A DNA stretch of 64,000 bases from Oxalobacteraceae sp. CFBP 13730 (GTDB taxonomy: Bacteria > Pseudomonadota > Gammaproteobacteria > Burkholderiales > Burkholderiaceae_D). The notes under the pieces were generated by a model. The model was not told where the DNA came from and ran no database searches. It worked only from the letters and a program-made list of their open reading frames with translations. This document shows, piece after piece, positions 52,308-61,312 of the stretch (within the stretch, counting starts at the first letter, position 1; each line of letters begins with the position of its first letter). Made by a program: the position numbers and the translations under genes. The stretch spans positions 124,001 through 188,000 of the forward strand of contig JACYUQ010000002.1 in assembly GCA_014841835.1 (NCBI GenBank). Reading direction: 5' to 3'.

Positions 52308-52741
52308 AGGCCGCCACGCCTGGCGTCGAGCAGCTTGCGCACGGTCTGCATCGCCAGCAGGCCGCCGGCCTGCATGAACGCGAGCGGCGTGCGGCCAGCG
52401 AAGATGGGATTGGTGTTGGGCAGACGCACCCATTCGTCGGCGAGCTTGTCGCCATACAGGATGTGCAGGCTCTTGTAGATGCCCAGCAAGTACGAGATGC
52501 GCGTGATGCGGTCGACTTCAAGCACCCGGTCGGGGTGTTTCTTCCAGTCGTAGAACGACGATGAAGACAGGCCGCCAAGCAGTTCGCGTGCATCGTCGTC
52601 GCGCAGGCCCCAGGCTGCTGCAAGACGGAAAAAGCCGGTCAGGGCCGAGCGGGACAAGCGCTCGCGCTCGACCCTGGACGTCAGGTCGACCAGCGTCGCT
52701 GGCTCGAAACGGCTTTTGGGATAGGCATAGGCCAGGCTCAT
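52304..52741 (-). CDS. Xre/MbcA/ParS-family antitoxin
   Basis: 145-residue DUF2384 (MbcA/ParS) antitoxin with an N-terminal Xre-like DNA-binding region (RLAAAWGLRDDDARELLGGLSSSSFYDWK) and the C-terminal toxin-binding part (IYKSLHILYGDKLADEWVRLPNTNPIFAGRTPLAFM, L-D-A-R-RGG-L end). ATG 52741 follows GGAGGAATC. It sits directly downstream of a promoter embedded in a perfect palindrome, so it likely autorepresses. Confidence 0.87.
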   Translation of the reverse strand: MSLAYAYPKSRFEPATLVDLTSRVERERLSRSALTGFFRLAAAWGLRDDDARELLGGLSSSSFYDWKKHPDRVLEVDRITRISYLLGIYKSLHILYGDKLADEWVRLPNTNPIFAGRTPLAFMQAGGLLAMQTVRKLLDARRGGL

Positions 52742-52754
52742 GATTCCTCCGGTT

Positions 52755-52774
52755 TTGGAGTATTTATACTCCAA
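52755..52774. promoter_or_regulatory. palindromic operator of the RES/Xre operon
   Basis: Perfect 20-base palindrome TTGGAGTATTTATACTCCAA, 14 bases upstream of the antitoxin start. It contains the -10 box TATAAA (minus strand 52768-52763), so a bound repressor would block RNA polymerase directly. Confidence 0.85.
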
Positions 52775-52791
52775 TTCGGGATTCATCGCAA
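52763..52791 (-). promoter_or_regulatory. sigma70-type promoter of the RES/Xre operon
   Basis: On the minus strand: -35 TTGCGA (52791-52786), a 17-base spacer, and -10 TATAAA (52768-52763). The -10 lies in the operator palindrome, 20-odd bases before the antitoxin ATG. Confidence 0.75.
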
Positions 52792-52837
52792 GCCATGGCC
52801 GGCAAGCGCCCCACCGGTTACCCGGCGCGCAGTGGCA

Positions 52838-53665
52838 TCAGTCGGCGCCGACTGCGGTGACGATGGCGCCAGCGCCGGCGCTGAGCATCCAGCCGGTCAT
52901 GAGCAGATAGAACATCAGCAGCGTGAACAGGACCGAGACGCGGCGGGCATCGAGGCCGGCGAACAGCGGCTTCTTGTCGTAGGCCACGCCAACGAAATAC
53001 GCGCCGAACACGGTCGCCAGGTAGTGCACGGCGCCGAACGTTTCGCCCAGCTCACCCTTGCGCGGGTGCTCGATCAGCAGGTGCGACAGGATCACCAGCA
53101 CCAGGTACGGAATCGAGGCAGCCAGCGGCGGCAGGTACAGGCCGAAGCGCTCGACGAAGGTGCGTACCGCGGGCCGCTTGCGCGCCAGCAGCGGCAGGAA
53201 CAGGTTATGGATCAGACCCGTGATCAGGATGATCTTGAGCAACACTGCCTTGTGCAGACTTTCCTTGCCAAAGCCAAGGTTGTGCAGATTGGTTTCGGCC
53301 TGACGGTTATTCTGCACGAAGAAGTCGGGCGACTGGATGTGCAGGATGCGCTGGAACCAGCTGATTTCTTCCAGTGCGGCCAGCGCAACCAGGCCCGTCA
53401 GGCCAAGCAGCACCAGGACTTCGAGCCGCATGCCGCCGTTCTTCCAGCGATCGGCCGCCACATAGCCGAGCAAGCCAGCCGTGAGCGAGAAGGCCAGGAA
53501 CTGCATCCATTCGACGATGCCGTCTTCGACCAGCAGGCGTGAGAGTTCCTGGGGATTGCCCGACCAGGCCAGCGTCAGCAGCAGGATGAATGCATTGATG
53601 ATGGTGGCCGAAATAATGACCGGGTGTTTGTACCACTGATGATTGACCACTGAGTTATTGACCAC
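52838..53665 (-). CDS. multi-pass membrane protein, function unknown
   Basis: 275-residue protein with seven or so hydrophobic segments. Conserved-looking polar motifs between helices are DGIVEWMQFLAF, ALEEISWFQRIL and NRQAETNLHNLG, which recur in a family of uncharacterised polytopic proteins. The start GTG at 53665 is preceded by AAGGAG and overlaps the upstream gene by 11 bases. Third gene of a sialidase-like operon. Not recognised functionally. Confidence 0.72.
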   Translation of the reverse strand: MVNNSVVNHQWYKHPVIISATIINAFILLLTLAWSGNPQELSRLLVEDGIVEWMQFLAFSLTAGLLGYVAADRWKNGGMRLEVLVLLGLTGLVALAALEEISWFQRILHIQSPDFFVQNNRQAETNLHNLGFGKESLHKAVLLKIILITGLIHNLFLPLLARKRPAVRTFVERFGLYLPPLAASIPYLVLVILSHLLIEHPRKGELGETFGAVHYLATVFGAYFVGVAYDKKPLFAGLDARRVSVLFTLLMFYLLMTGWMLSAGAGAIVTAVGAD

Positions 53666-54377
53666 CAACTTGCTCCTTCAGAGACGAAAAATGTTCAGCC
53701 GCGAGCGGCTGCAGGGCGGCACCCGGAACGGGCTCGCCATCGTTTGCCGCGACGCACCCGGATGTCCGCCGGCCCGCGCGGCGCCGCGCGCCGGCCAGGA
53801 GCGCGACGATGGCCCAGCCGAACAGCAGCGGGTCGAGCAACGCGTCCCACAGGTTTCCGGTCGGCAGGCGCAGCACGGAAAACAGGACGACAGCGCCAAG
53901 GAGCGCCGCAGCATGGCCACGCGAATGCTGCAAGATGATCGCCAGCGCGCACGCGACAGCGAGGACGATCGCCACGAGCGGTGCCACGGTGCCGCCAAAA
54001 CCGGCGTAATAGTAGCCCCTCGTGAGCACGCCGAGCGCGTCCAGATACAGCAGCAGGCCGGCGAGCGCAAGCACGCCAGCCAGCATCTGCGGCATGGCCT
54101 GGCTGCGGCGCGAGCCGTTCCAGCGCTGTGTCAGGCGCAGCAGGCAGCACCCCACCAGCAGCCCGCTCGGGTACTGGAACGCCAGGCCCAGATACCAGGC
54201 GGGCGACAGGTTGCCCGGCAGCGCCATCACGGCCAGCGCGCCGGCCACGATGGCCGCCAGCGTGGCGCGCGACATCGGCACAGCGCTGCGCCACAGGGTA
54301 CAGACCACGGTGGCGGCGACGATCGCCCAGCCAACGCGGCCGTACACGATCTGGCTTGCAAGAGCCGGCAGTATCAT
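53655..54377 (-). CDS. polytopic membrane protein, function unknown
   Basis: 240-residue protein with about seven hydrophobic segments and an Arg-rich cytoplasmic-looking loop (GARRRAGRRTSG) before a soluble tail. It begins MILPALASQIVYGR at the ATG overlapping the sialidase-like stop by one base (TGATG). Second gene of the three-gene operon; tight coupling suggests that all three products act together. No family recognised. Confidence 0.68.
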   Translation of the reverse strand: MILPALASQIVYGRVGWAIVAATVVCTLWRSAVPMSRATLAAIVAGALAVMALPGNLSPAWYLGLAFQYPSGLLVGCCLLRLTQRWNGSRRSQAMPQMLAGVLALAGLLLYLDALGVLTRGYYYAGFGGTVAPLVAIVLAVACALAIILQHSRGHAAALLGAVVLFSVLRLPTGNLWDALLDPLLFGWAIVALLAGARRRAGRRTSGCVAANDGEPVPGAALQPLAAEHFSSLKEQVGGQ

Positions 54378-55549
54378 CAGGACGTGCCTTCCGGTTGGAT
54401 GCGGTAGCGATGGTGGGCGATCGCCTGCCGTTGCCACGTATAGGTAATGTGCAGCTCGTTGCCGACCTGCTGCATCGACGGGTACGAGAATTCGTCGCCG
54501 GCCGGGCCTTTGGCGATATCGGCAACCGTGCGCCAGGTGCGCATGTCGTTCGAGATCGACAGGCGCAGGATGCTGCGCGCCGACGCGCCGCCTTCAACGT
54601 GATTATGCAGCATCAGGAACTGGCCGCTGGTCAGGCGTATGGCAGCGACCGACGTGCTGTAGTTGGGCAGGTCGAGCGCCGGCAGGTCTTGCCAGGTGGC
54701 GCCGCCGTCCACGCTGGCTGCATGCTGCACCAGTTGCTGCTCGCTGTCGTCGCGCATGACGGCGCGCACTTCGTGCTTTGATACAGCAACCAGGGCCGGC
54801 TGCAGGGTCGAGGTGCTGTTGCCGATGCGCGCCAGGCTGGTCGGGTTGCCGTCCGCGTCGAACGCCATCAGCATCGGGTACTTGTTGCCGATCTCGAAGT
54901 AAACAGGAAGCCACCAGCCGCCGTCGCTCAGCGACAGCGGCGCCGTGCGCACCAGCGCGCTGGTGTTGAACAGGGGCGAGGTGGGCAGGATGCGGCGTAC
55001 GTGGAAGTGCTTGCCCTGATCCAGCGAAACCAGATGTGCGATGCGCGCGGCAGCCCAGCCGCCCAGGCCGGTGGCTACGACGTACAGGTGGATCCTGCCG
55101 GCGCGGTCGGTCCAGGCGACCGGGTTGCCGATGCGGCGCACGCCGAAGCCCAGTTCGGCGCCGAGCGACTCGCGGCTGACGACCATCGATGGCGCAGACC
55201 AGCCGCCATTGGCCCAGGTCGAGGCGAAGACCTTGACGTCCGGACCGCTCTCGCGGCTGCCGGCCCACCAGAACGCGAGCATGCGATTGCCGGGCAGGAC
55301 GGCGAGCGTGCTGGCGTGGGCCGACGGCATGCCGCGCGGCGCAGGGATGTGCGCGTTCGACAGTTCGGTGAGCGTCACGCGCCCGGGGCTGGTCGTGGTC
55401 ATGCTGGGCACGGCGGTTGCGCTTGCAGCGGTGCGATGCGCGGCGCGCCAGCGCAGCGCCTCCGCCGCGATCACGAGCACGGTGAGCAGCAGACAGCCGA
55501 ACAGGATCGCATGATGCCTGGGCGGCCGGGTGATCGCGGGATTCTCCAT
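54377..55549 (-). CDS. membrane-anchored sialidase/BNR-repeat family protein
   Basis: 390-residue protein with one N-terminal membrane helix (about 14-32, signal anchor) and a six-bladed-propeller sialidase-like domain. A clear Asp-box SVDGGATW is present, plus a second degenerate box SLDQGKHF. It resembles the exo-alpha-sialidase/neuraminidase superfamily (DUF4185/BNR_2-like), but an FRIP arginine motif is not obvious, so the substrate may not be sialic acid. First gene of the operon with two membrane proteins. Confidence 0.72.
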   Translation of the reverse strand: MENPAITRPPRHHAILFGCLLLTVLVIAAEALRWRAAHRTAASATAVPSMTTTSPGRVTLTELSNAHIPAPRGMPSAHASTLAVLPGNRMLAFWWAGSRESGPDVKVFASTWANGGWSAPSMVVSRESLGAELGFGVRRIGNPVAWTDRAGRIHLYVVATGLGGWAAARIAHLVSLDQGKHFHVRRILPTSPLFNTSALVRTAPLSLSDGGWWLPVYFEIGNKYPMLMAFDADGNPTSLARIGNSTSTLQPALVAVSKHEVRAVMRDDSEQQLVQHAASVDGGATWQDLPALDLPNYSTSVAAIRLTSGQFLMLHNHVEGGASARSILRLSISNDMRTWRTVADIAKGPAGDEFSYPSMQQVGNELHITYTWQRQAIAHHRYRIQPEGTS

Positions 55550-55818
55550 TCGATTCCAGTAGAGGAACCCGGCAAGTGCATTGCGCACGGGGGTTCGGGC
55601 ATTGAATTTCCCACCGATCAAGACCTGCCCATGTCGCGGGCGTCGGCCTGGCGTCGAGATCGGGAAAGGCGCTATCGTACCGGAAAGCCGCGCAAAAGAA
55701 CATTGGCTGCGTCCAAAAGACCTGTCAGTACGGGGCAGGGCGACGGTCAGGTCTAGCGTGCCAGCGCAGGCCGCAACCCGGCCTATACTGGCATTTTCGA
55801 CCAACCGGGCCTTGCCGC

Positions 55819-56919
55819 ATGCATACTCCCGTCGCCACCTTGCTGTCTGTTGCTGTCGTTGCGTGCGCGCTCCTTGCAACTGGCTGCGCACACCGCAATC
55901 CCTATTACGATGCCGCCAGATCCCATCACCGGCTGGAAGGCTTTGCGAACAATTATCCGGCCAACCCGGCGTACCAGCGGCCCCAGCGTGGGTTCTTCGA
56001 AGGCTGGGCGGCGCGGATCAGGAACTGGACCGAGGACGAGACGGTGCGCGCGCCGCTTGCGCCGATCACGCCCGTGGCGCCCGACCTGGCCTTCATGCAT
56101 GCCAACCGCAGCGAGGTCGCGCTCACCTGGATCGGGCATGCGACGTTCCTGTTCCAGAGCGGGACCGGCGTGAATATCCTGACGGATCCGGTGTTCGACG
56201 ACCGTGCGTCGCCATTGCCGTTCGCGGGCCCCAGGCGCCATCAGGCGCCCGGCGTGGCGTTGGCCGACCTGCCGCGCATCGATGTCGTCCTGCTCAGTCA
56301 CTCGCATTACGATCACTTGTCGAAGGCCTCGCTGCGCGCGCTGTACCGCCAGCCGGGCGGGCCGCCGCTGCTGGTGGCGCCGCTGGGCGTGGACGTCTGG
56401 CTCGCGGAAAACGTGACGGGCGGCGACCGCTCGCGCATCGTCAAGCTCGACTGGTGGGAGAAGACCGTTTATCGGGGACTCGAGCTCCACCTGCTGCCCG
56501 TGCATCACTGGTCAGCGCGTTCGTTGTGGGACCGTAACGCGACACTGTGGGGCGGCTTTGCCGTCACGCGCCCGGGCTTTGCGTTCTTCTTCTCGGGTGA
56601 CTTGGGCTATTCGAAAGACATCGGCGACATCGCCGCGCGCTTTGGCGGTTTTGATCTGGCGGCCATCGGCATCGGCGCGTACCAGCCGCTGTGGTACCGC
56701 AATTCGCACGTCAGCCCCGACGAGGCAGTGAGGATCCATCGCGAGCTGCGCGTCAAGCGCAGCGTGGGCATGCATTGGGGGACCTACCCGATGGGTCAGG
56801 AGCGCCTCGACCAGGCGCCGCGCGACCTGGCGCTGGCACGTGCGGCGCAGGGCGTGGCGGACGATGCGTTCTTCGTGATGCGGCACGGGCAAACGTACAG
56901 GCCACCCACCGCGCCATGA
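55819..56919 (+). CDS. NAPE-PLD-like metallo-beta-lactamase-fold hydrolase (lipoprotein)
   Basis: 366-residue protein. Lipoprotein signal with LATGC (Cys23), then an N-acyl-phosphatidylethanolamine phospholipase D-like MBL domain. Metal ligands are in SHSHYDHLS (HxHxDH) and LLPVHHWSARSLWDRNATLWGGF; FSGDLGYS supplies the bridging Asp and MHWGTYPM a late His. A probable envelope phosphodiesterase or lactonase acting on lipids. The upstream TATACT near 55782 could be the -10. Divergent from the sialidase operon. Confidence 0.85.
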   Translation: MHTPVATLLSVAVVACALLATGCAHRNPYYDAARSHHRLEGFANNYPANPAYQRPQRGFFEGWAARIRNWTEDETVRAPLAPITPVAPDLAFMHANRSEVALTWIGHATFLFQSGTGVNILTDPVFDDRASPLPFAGPRRHQAPGVALADLPRIDVVLLSHSHYDHLSKASLRALYRQPGGPPLLVAPLGVDVWLAENVTGGDRSRIVKLDWWEKTVYRGLELHLLPVHHWSARSLWDRNATLWGGFAVTRPGFAFFFSGDLGYSKDIGDIAARFGGFDLAAIGIGAYQPLWYRNSHVSPDEAVRIHRELRVKRSVGMHWGTYPMGQERLDQAPRDLALARAAQGVADDAFFVMRHGQTYRPPTAP

Positions 56920-56947
56920 GTGGCGGCGGGGTGGTCGCGCGCAGAGG

Positions 56948-58057
56948 TCAAGGCTGGGCGCGCAGGGTCAGCTTGAGAATCTCGCCCGGTTGCCAGAGCC
57001 GCATGCGCGGCCCCCAGCCGCCGGCGCCGCGGCTGACCACCAGCTGCAGGTGGCCGACCCGGTACCAACCCACCAGGTAGGGAAATTCGCGCTGGGCCAG
57101 ATAGGTAAATGGCCAGACCTGGCCGCCGTGCGTGTGCCCGGACAGCATCAGGTCGACGTTTTTTTGCGCGGCGCGCTCGATCAGTGTCGGGTCGGGGATG
57201 TGCGCGAGCAGGATCGTCGCGCCGTCCAGCCGCTTGGGGAGCGTTCGTTCGAGACCGGTAGTGATGTCGCGCTTTCCGCGTCGCGCGCGCCCGATGTCGT
57301 CCAGGCCCGCCAGGTGCAGGCCCGGTGCGATCTCGACCTGCTGGTCACGCAGCCACCGGACGCCGCCGGCGGCGAACTCGTGGATCGTCCCGCCGGCATC
57401 GCCGTAGTATTCATGGTTGCCGGTGATGGCCCAGACGCCCATCGCGGGCTGCAGGCGTTTGAGGACCGGCGCGAGCAGGTCGTCGTTGATCGGCTGGTCT
57501 TCGACCTGGTCGCCCAGCATCACGACAACATCCGGAGTGAGGGCATTGATCTGGTCGACCCGTTCGCCGAGCCACTTCGCGCGGCGCTGGGCCCCGAGGT
57601 GCGTGTCGCTTATCGCCACCAGCACGGTGCCGTCGAGCGCTTTCGGCAGCCCGGGCAGCGTGAGTTCCTGCTCGACGATCGCCGGGGCACGCATCGCCTG
57701 GAATATCGCGAAACCACTGACCGCCACACCCGCAATCGCGCCGAGGGCAAGAATGCGCGGCGCCCAGGTACGCAGCCAGAAGCCGAAGCCGGTGATGATG
57801 TCGGCCAGCAGCAGGTACTGCGTCATGCAGAACAGCACGCCAAGCCAGGTCATCGAAAACTGCCCCGGCCACCAGCGCCAGTCCAGCGCCGCATCCCCGA
57901 GCTGCACCCCCCACAGATAAAACGCCCACAGCGCCACGGCGCCCACCCACCAGACACGCCCCGGCACGCGCGCCCGCACTGGCCCCAGCGCATACAGGCG
58001 ATGCGCCACGTAGAAATGCATCAGTGAGCCGAGAAAATTGATAATGATTGAAAACAT
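56948..58057 (-). CDS. membrane-anchored metallophosphoesterase (YkuE-like)
   Basis: 369-residue protein: about four N-terminal membrane helices (residues 1-140), then a calcineurin-like phosphoesterase domain with ISDTHLG, LGDQVEDQ, TGNHEYY, LAHIPDP and LSGHTHGGQVWP. Homologues include YkuE and UDP-diacylglucosamine-type enzymes; the substrate is unknown. The start MFSIIINFLG at 58057 has GGGAG upstream and is favoured over a longer non-ATG start. Convergent with the NAPE-PLD-like gene. Confidence 0.83.
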   Translation of the reverse strand: MFSIIINFLGSLMHFYVAHRLYALGPVRARVPGRVWWVGAVALWAFYLWGVQLGDAALDWRWWPGQFSMTWLGVLFCMTQYLLLADIITGFGFWLRTWAPRILALGAIAGVAVSGFAIFQAMRAPAIVEQELTLPGLPKALDGTVLVAISDTHLGAQRRAKWLGERVDQINALTPDVVVMLGDQVEDQPINDDLLAPVLKRLQPAMGVWAITGNHEYYGDAGGTIHEFAAGGVRWLRDQQVEIAPGLHLAGLDDIGRARRGKRDITTGLERTLPKRLDGATILLAHIPDPTLIERAAQKNVDLMLSGHTHGGQVWPFTYLAQREFPYLVGWYRVGHLQLVVSRGAGGWGPRMRLWQPGEILKLTLRAQP

Positions 58058-58181
58058 GCATGCTCCCGCCAGCAGCCAGCCAGCGCGTAGGAAATGAGGG
58101 GGCAACGGACAAACCGGCTCATCATAGCGAACACGCCCGGATCATGTCGCCTGTAAGTATCCTGCCCACAAACAGTTATCA

Positions 58182-58310
58182 AACAATTCGACTCTGACCC
58201 TAATTGTTACGTTTGCTGCAGAGTCAGCCTGACAATTAGGGTCAGAGTCGAATTATTGGGCAATTGCCTCAATTCGAGCGACCTGCAATTGGGGTCAGAG
58301 TCGAATTGTT
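58182..58310. repeat. second repeat family: three GGGTCAGAGTCGAATT copies
   Basis: Inverted copy at 58182-58206, direct copies at 58233-58259 and 58286-58310. They fill the 285-base gap between the phosphoesterase gene and recJ. The first two are back to back with their GGG ends facing inward, the reverse of the arrangement in elements A-C. They share the GGGTCAG core with the 27-base family. No transposase gene is present. Confidence 0.85.
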
Positions 58311-58342
58311 TTGCAATTGCTCAGGGGACTTGCCCGGAGCGG

Positions 58343-60046
58343 TCAGGCGGATTCGGCGTGCTCGACCAGAAGCTGGACTTTGGTGACGCCGTTGTACTCG
58401 TTGGCATCGAGGCGGAAGGCGACGCGGGCGCGGTCGCTCAGGCTGTCGGTGTGGCCGAACCAGATGGCGTCGTAGCGGCGGCCGTTCTTTTCCAGCTGCA
58501 GCTTCAGGTGGCGTTCTTTGAGGATGCGCTGGCTGACGACGCGGAATTCGTCGCAGAAGACGGGCGGTGCGAAGCCCTGGCCCCAGACCTGGCCGTCCAT
58601 CAGTTCGATGAACTGGGTCGAGTAAAACTCGTCCTCGAGCGGGCCGTCGGTTTCGATGATCCGTTCGAGCTGCGCTTCGCTAAGCCAGGCCTGGCCGACG
58701 GCTTCGAACGCCTGGCAGAAGGTGTCGAAATTGTCGTGACGCAGCGACAGGCCGGCGGCCATCGCGTGGCCGCCGAACTTGTCGATCAGGCCCGGCACGC
58801 GCTTGGACACCAGGTCCAGCGCGTCGCGCAAGTGGAAACCCGGAATCGAGCGGCCCGAACCCTTGATCATCCCGTCGCCAGCCGGTGCGAAGGTGAATGT
58901 CGGGCGGTAGAATTTCTCTTTCAGGCGCGAGGCGACGATGCCGATCACGCCCTGGTGCCAGCCTTCGTCGAATACGGTGATCGTGCTGGCGCCGGTCGGC
59001 TCGAAGGTGTCCAGGTGCAGCAGTGCGGTGTCCTGCATCTCGGCTTCGATTTCACGGCGCTTGAGATTGATTTCGTTGAGTTGCTGGGCGATGGCCCAGG
59101 CGCGGCCTTCGTCGTCGGTGGTCAGGCATTCGATGCCGAGCGCCATGTCCTGCAGGCGGCCGGCCGCGTTCAGGCGCGGGCCGACGGCAAAGCCCAGGTC
59201 GAACGGCGTCGCGCAGCGCGCTTCACGCCCGGCCACCCGGAACAGCGCCGCCACGCCGGCATGCATGCGGCCCGCGCGCATGCGTTTCAGGCCCTGCGCG
59301 ACGAGGATGCGGTTATTGGCGTCGAGCTTGACGACGTCGGCCACCGTGCCCAGCGCGACCAGGTCGAGCAGGCTGTCGAGCTTGGGCTGCGTTTGCGCAT
59401 CGAACACGCCGCGCCGGCGCAATTCCGCGCGCAGGGCCAGCAGCACGTAGAACACCACGCCCACGCCGGCCAGGTTCTTGCTCGGGAAGCCGCACTCGGG
59501 CTGGTTCGGGTTGACGATCACGCGCGCCGCCGGCAGCACGTCGCCCGGCAAGTGGTGGTCGGTGACGACGACATCGATGCCCAGCCCATTCGCCGCGAGC
59601 ACGCCGTCGACGCTGGCGATGCCATTGTCGACCGTGACGATGATGTCGGGCGCCTTTTCGCGCGCGGTGAGCGCGACGATTTCGGGCGTGAGGCCGTAGC
59701 CGTATTCGAAGCGGTTCGGGACGATGTAGTCGACCTGCGCGCCCATCGCGCGCAAGCCGCGCAGGGCAACGGCGCAGGCGGTGGCGCCGTCGCAATCGTA
59801 GTCGGCGACGATCGTCATGCGCTTGCCGGCGCCGATGGCGTCCGCCAGGAACGCCGCCGCGGCATCGATGTGCTTCAGGCCGGACGGCGGCGACAGGGCC
59901 GCCAGCTCGCTCGAGAGTTCACGCGCGTCAAGCAGGCCGCGTGACGCGTAGATGCGGGCCAGTACAGGGTGCACGCCATCCTGGCGCAGTAGTTCGGAGG
60001 TGCGGAACGGGCAGGGACGGGTGGAAAGTCGGGTCTTCAGGGTCAA
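58343..60046 (-). CDS. recJ: single-strand-specific 5'-3' exonuclease RecJ
   Basis: DHH-family exonuclease for recombination and mismatch repair. Motif I DYDCDGATA, motif III VVTDHHLPG, the DHHA1 segment with GGHAMAAGLS, and the OB domain before the C-terminus are present. 567 residues, full length. In many betaproteobacteria recJ adjoins prfB; here 11 kb separate them. Same strand as the upstream gene ending at 60090. Confidence 0.94.
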   Translation of the reverse strand: MTLKTRLSTRPCPFRTSELLRQDGVHPVLARIYASRGLLDARELSSELAALSPPSGLKHIDAAAAFLADAIGAGKRMTIVADYDCDGATACAVALRGLRAMGAQVDYIVPNRFEYGYGLTPEIVALTAREKAPDIIVTVDNGIASVDGVLAANGLGIDVVVTDHHLPGDVLPAARVIVNPNQPECGFPSKNLAGVGVVFYVLLALRAELRRRGVFDAQTQPKLDSLLDLVALGTVADVVKLDANNRILVAQGLKRMRAGRMHAGVAALFRVAGREARCATPFDLGFAVGPRLNAAGRLQDMALGIECLTTDDEGRAWAIAQQLNEINLKRREIEAEMQDTALLHLDTFEPTGASTITVFDEGWHQGVIGIVASRLKEKFYRPTFTFAPAGDGMIKGSGRSIPGFHLRDALDLVSKRVPGLIDKFGGHAMAAGLSLRHDNFDTFCQAFEAVGQAWLSEAQLERIIETDGPLEDEFYSTQFIELMDGQVWGQGFAPPVFCDEFRVVSQRILKERHLKLQLEKNGRRYDAIWFGHTDSLSDRARVAFRLDANEYNGVTKVQLLVEHAESA

Positions 60047-60089
60047 TGTCTGTCTCGGTCGGGTTATGTCAGTGCGCTCACCAGTGTTC

Positions 60090-61106
60090 TCACTTCAGCG
60101 CGTCGAGCGTCGGGCTGCGCCAGAACTTGCGCTGCGCCAGCGCGCTCGTCGTCGTCTCGAGCAGACCTTCGCGGCTGCTCAGCACCAGCGTCAGCTTGCT
60201 CACGCGGCCCGCCTTGACAGCAGCCAGCAGCGGCGCGAACAGCGTTTGTTCCAGTTGCCCCATCACCTGCAGCCAGACGCCCCAGTCAGCGGCCTGCGCC
60301 GCTTCGGCCAGCGGGCCGACGACCAGCGTGCGGTCGGTCGACAGCAGATCGGCCAATCGGTCGAGCGTGTCGAACCTTTGATCGCCCAGCGCGCCCAGCC
60401 AGCCAGGCACGGCAACACTGGCCAGCGGCTGCGTCGGTGCGGGCGCCGTCCGGCCCGCACCCCAGACCCAGAACGCGTTCACGATCGGCAGGCGCCGCGT
60501 TTCGCGCGCGGCGTTCACCGGATGCGCATGCCACGCCATCTGCACTTCGTTCTGCAGGCGCCGGTATGCCAGCGCCGGCTGGCCTTTCGGCATGAAATCC
60601 GTCAGGTCCATGTTGACGACCGTATCGGGCGTGGCGGTCTCGAAACCGGTCCAATCGTCGGCGCGCAAAAACCACGTCTGCGCGTCGCCATAGCGCAGCG
60701 CATGGCCAATGCTTTCGCAGAGTTCAGCCGCCGTGGCAAACAGCGCGCGGCTGTCGTCATCGGCCAGCGGAACCTGGCGTGTATCGGCCATCGTCAGGTG
60801 CGTGCGGGCGATCTGGATATGGCCGGGGGACACGATGTACCAGTTACCACCATCGGGTTCCAGAGCGAAGCCGCGCATGGCGGCAACGGCCACGTCAACC
60901 CCGCCCGCGGCGCCCAGGCCAAGCGCGCGCGCCAGCCAGGTTTCGTGGGGCAGGGCATGGGTATGTTCGGCCGTGCGCGTGCGCGTGGCGCTCGACGTGC
61001 GTGAGAGCAGCAGCGCCAGCGCCGGCGTGTTCATCGCGCGGATCAGGTCGGGAGCAAATTCGGGAAGCGGCAGAGCGAACGGCAGGACGAGCGTAATATG
61101 AGCCAT
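60090..61106 (-). CDS. conserved betaproteobacterial protein, function unknown
   Basis: 338-residue cytoplasmic protein without membrane segments. Segments such as ALPHETWLARALGL, DGGNWYIVSPGHIQIARTHL, WFLRADDWTGFETATPD and NAFWVWGAGR mark a family found beside recJ in Betaproteobacteria and sometimes labelled 'phosphoglycerate mutase regulatory protein'. I know of no demonstrated function. It is cotranscribed with recJ (43-base gap) and divergent from lolC. Confidence 0.72.
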   Translation of the reverse strand: MAHITLVLPFALPLPEFAPDLIRAMNTPALALLLSRTSSATRTRTAEHTHALPHETWLARALGLGAAGGVDVAVAAMRGFALEPDGGNWYIVSPGHIQIARTHLTMADTRQVPLADDDSRALFATAAELCESIGHALRYGDAQTWFLRADDWTGFETATPDTVVNMDLTDFMPKGQPALAYRRLQNEVQMAWHAHPVNAARETRRLPIVNAFWVWGAGRTAPAPTQPLASVAVPGWLGALGDQRFDTLDRLADLLSTDRTLVVGPLAEAAQAADWGVWLQVMGQLEQTLFAPLLAAVKAGRVSKLTLVLSSREGLLETTTSALAQRKFWRSPTLDALK

Positions 61107-61312
61107 CCCGCTATTCTAGGGCAAATCGCCGCCGCCAGCGGATCGCCAGCCCGATTCTGCACCGCATGCCGCCCGGAATGCCCTAGTGAGTTTTTGATAA
61201 TTGCGCCACAATCCCGGTTTGTCTGGCAAACTGCCGGGCTGGTGCAGCCCGGCGCTGCGCCATTAATACAAAAAACACAGCGAAACACAGCGGATCGGTC
61301 GACACGGACAGC

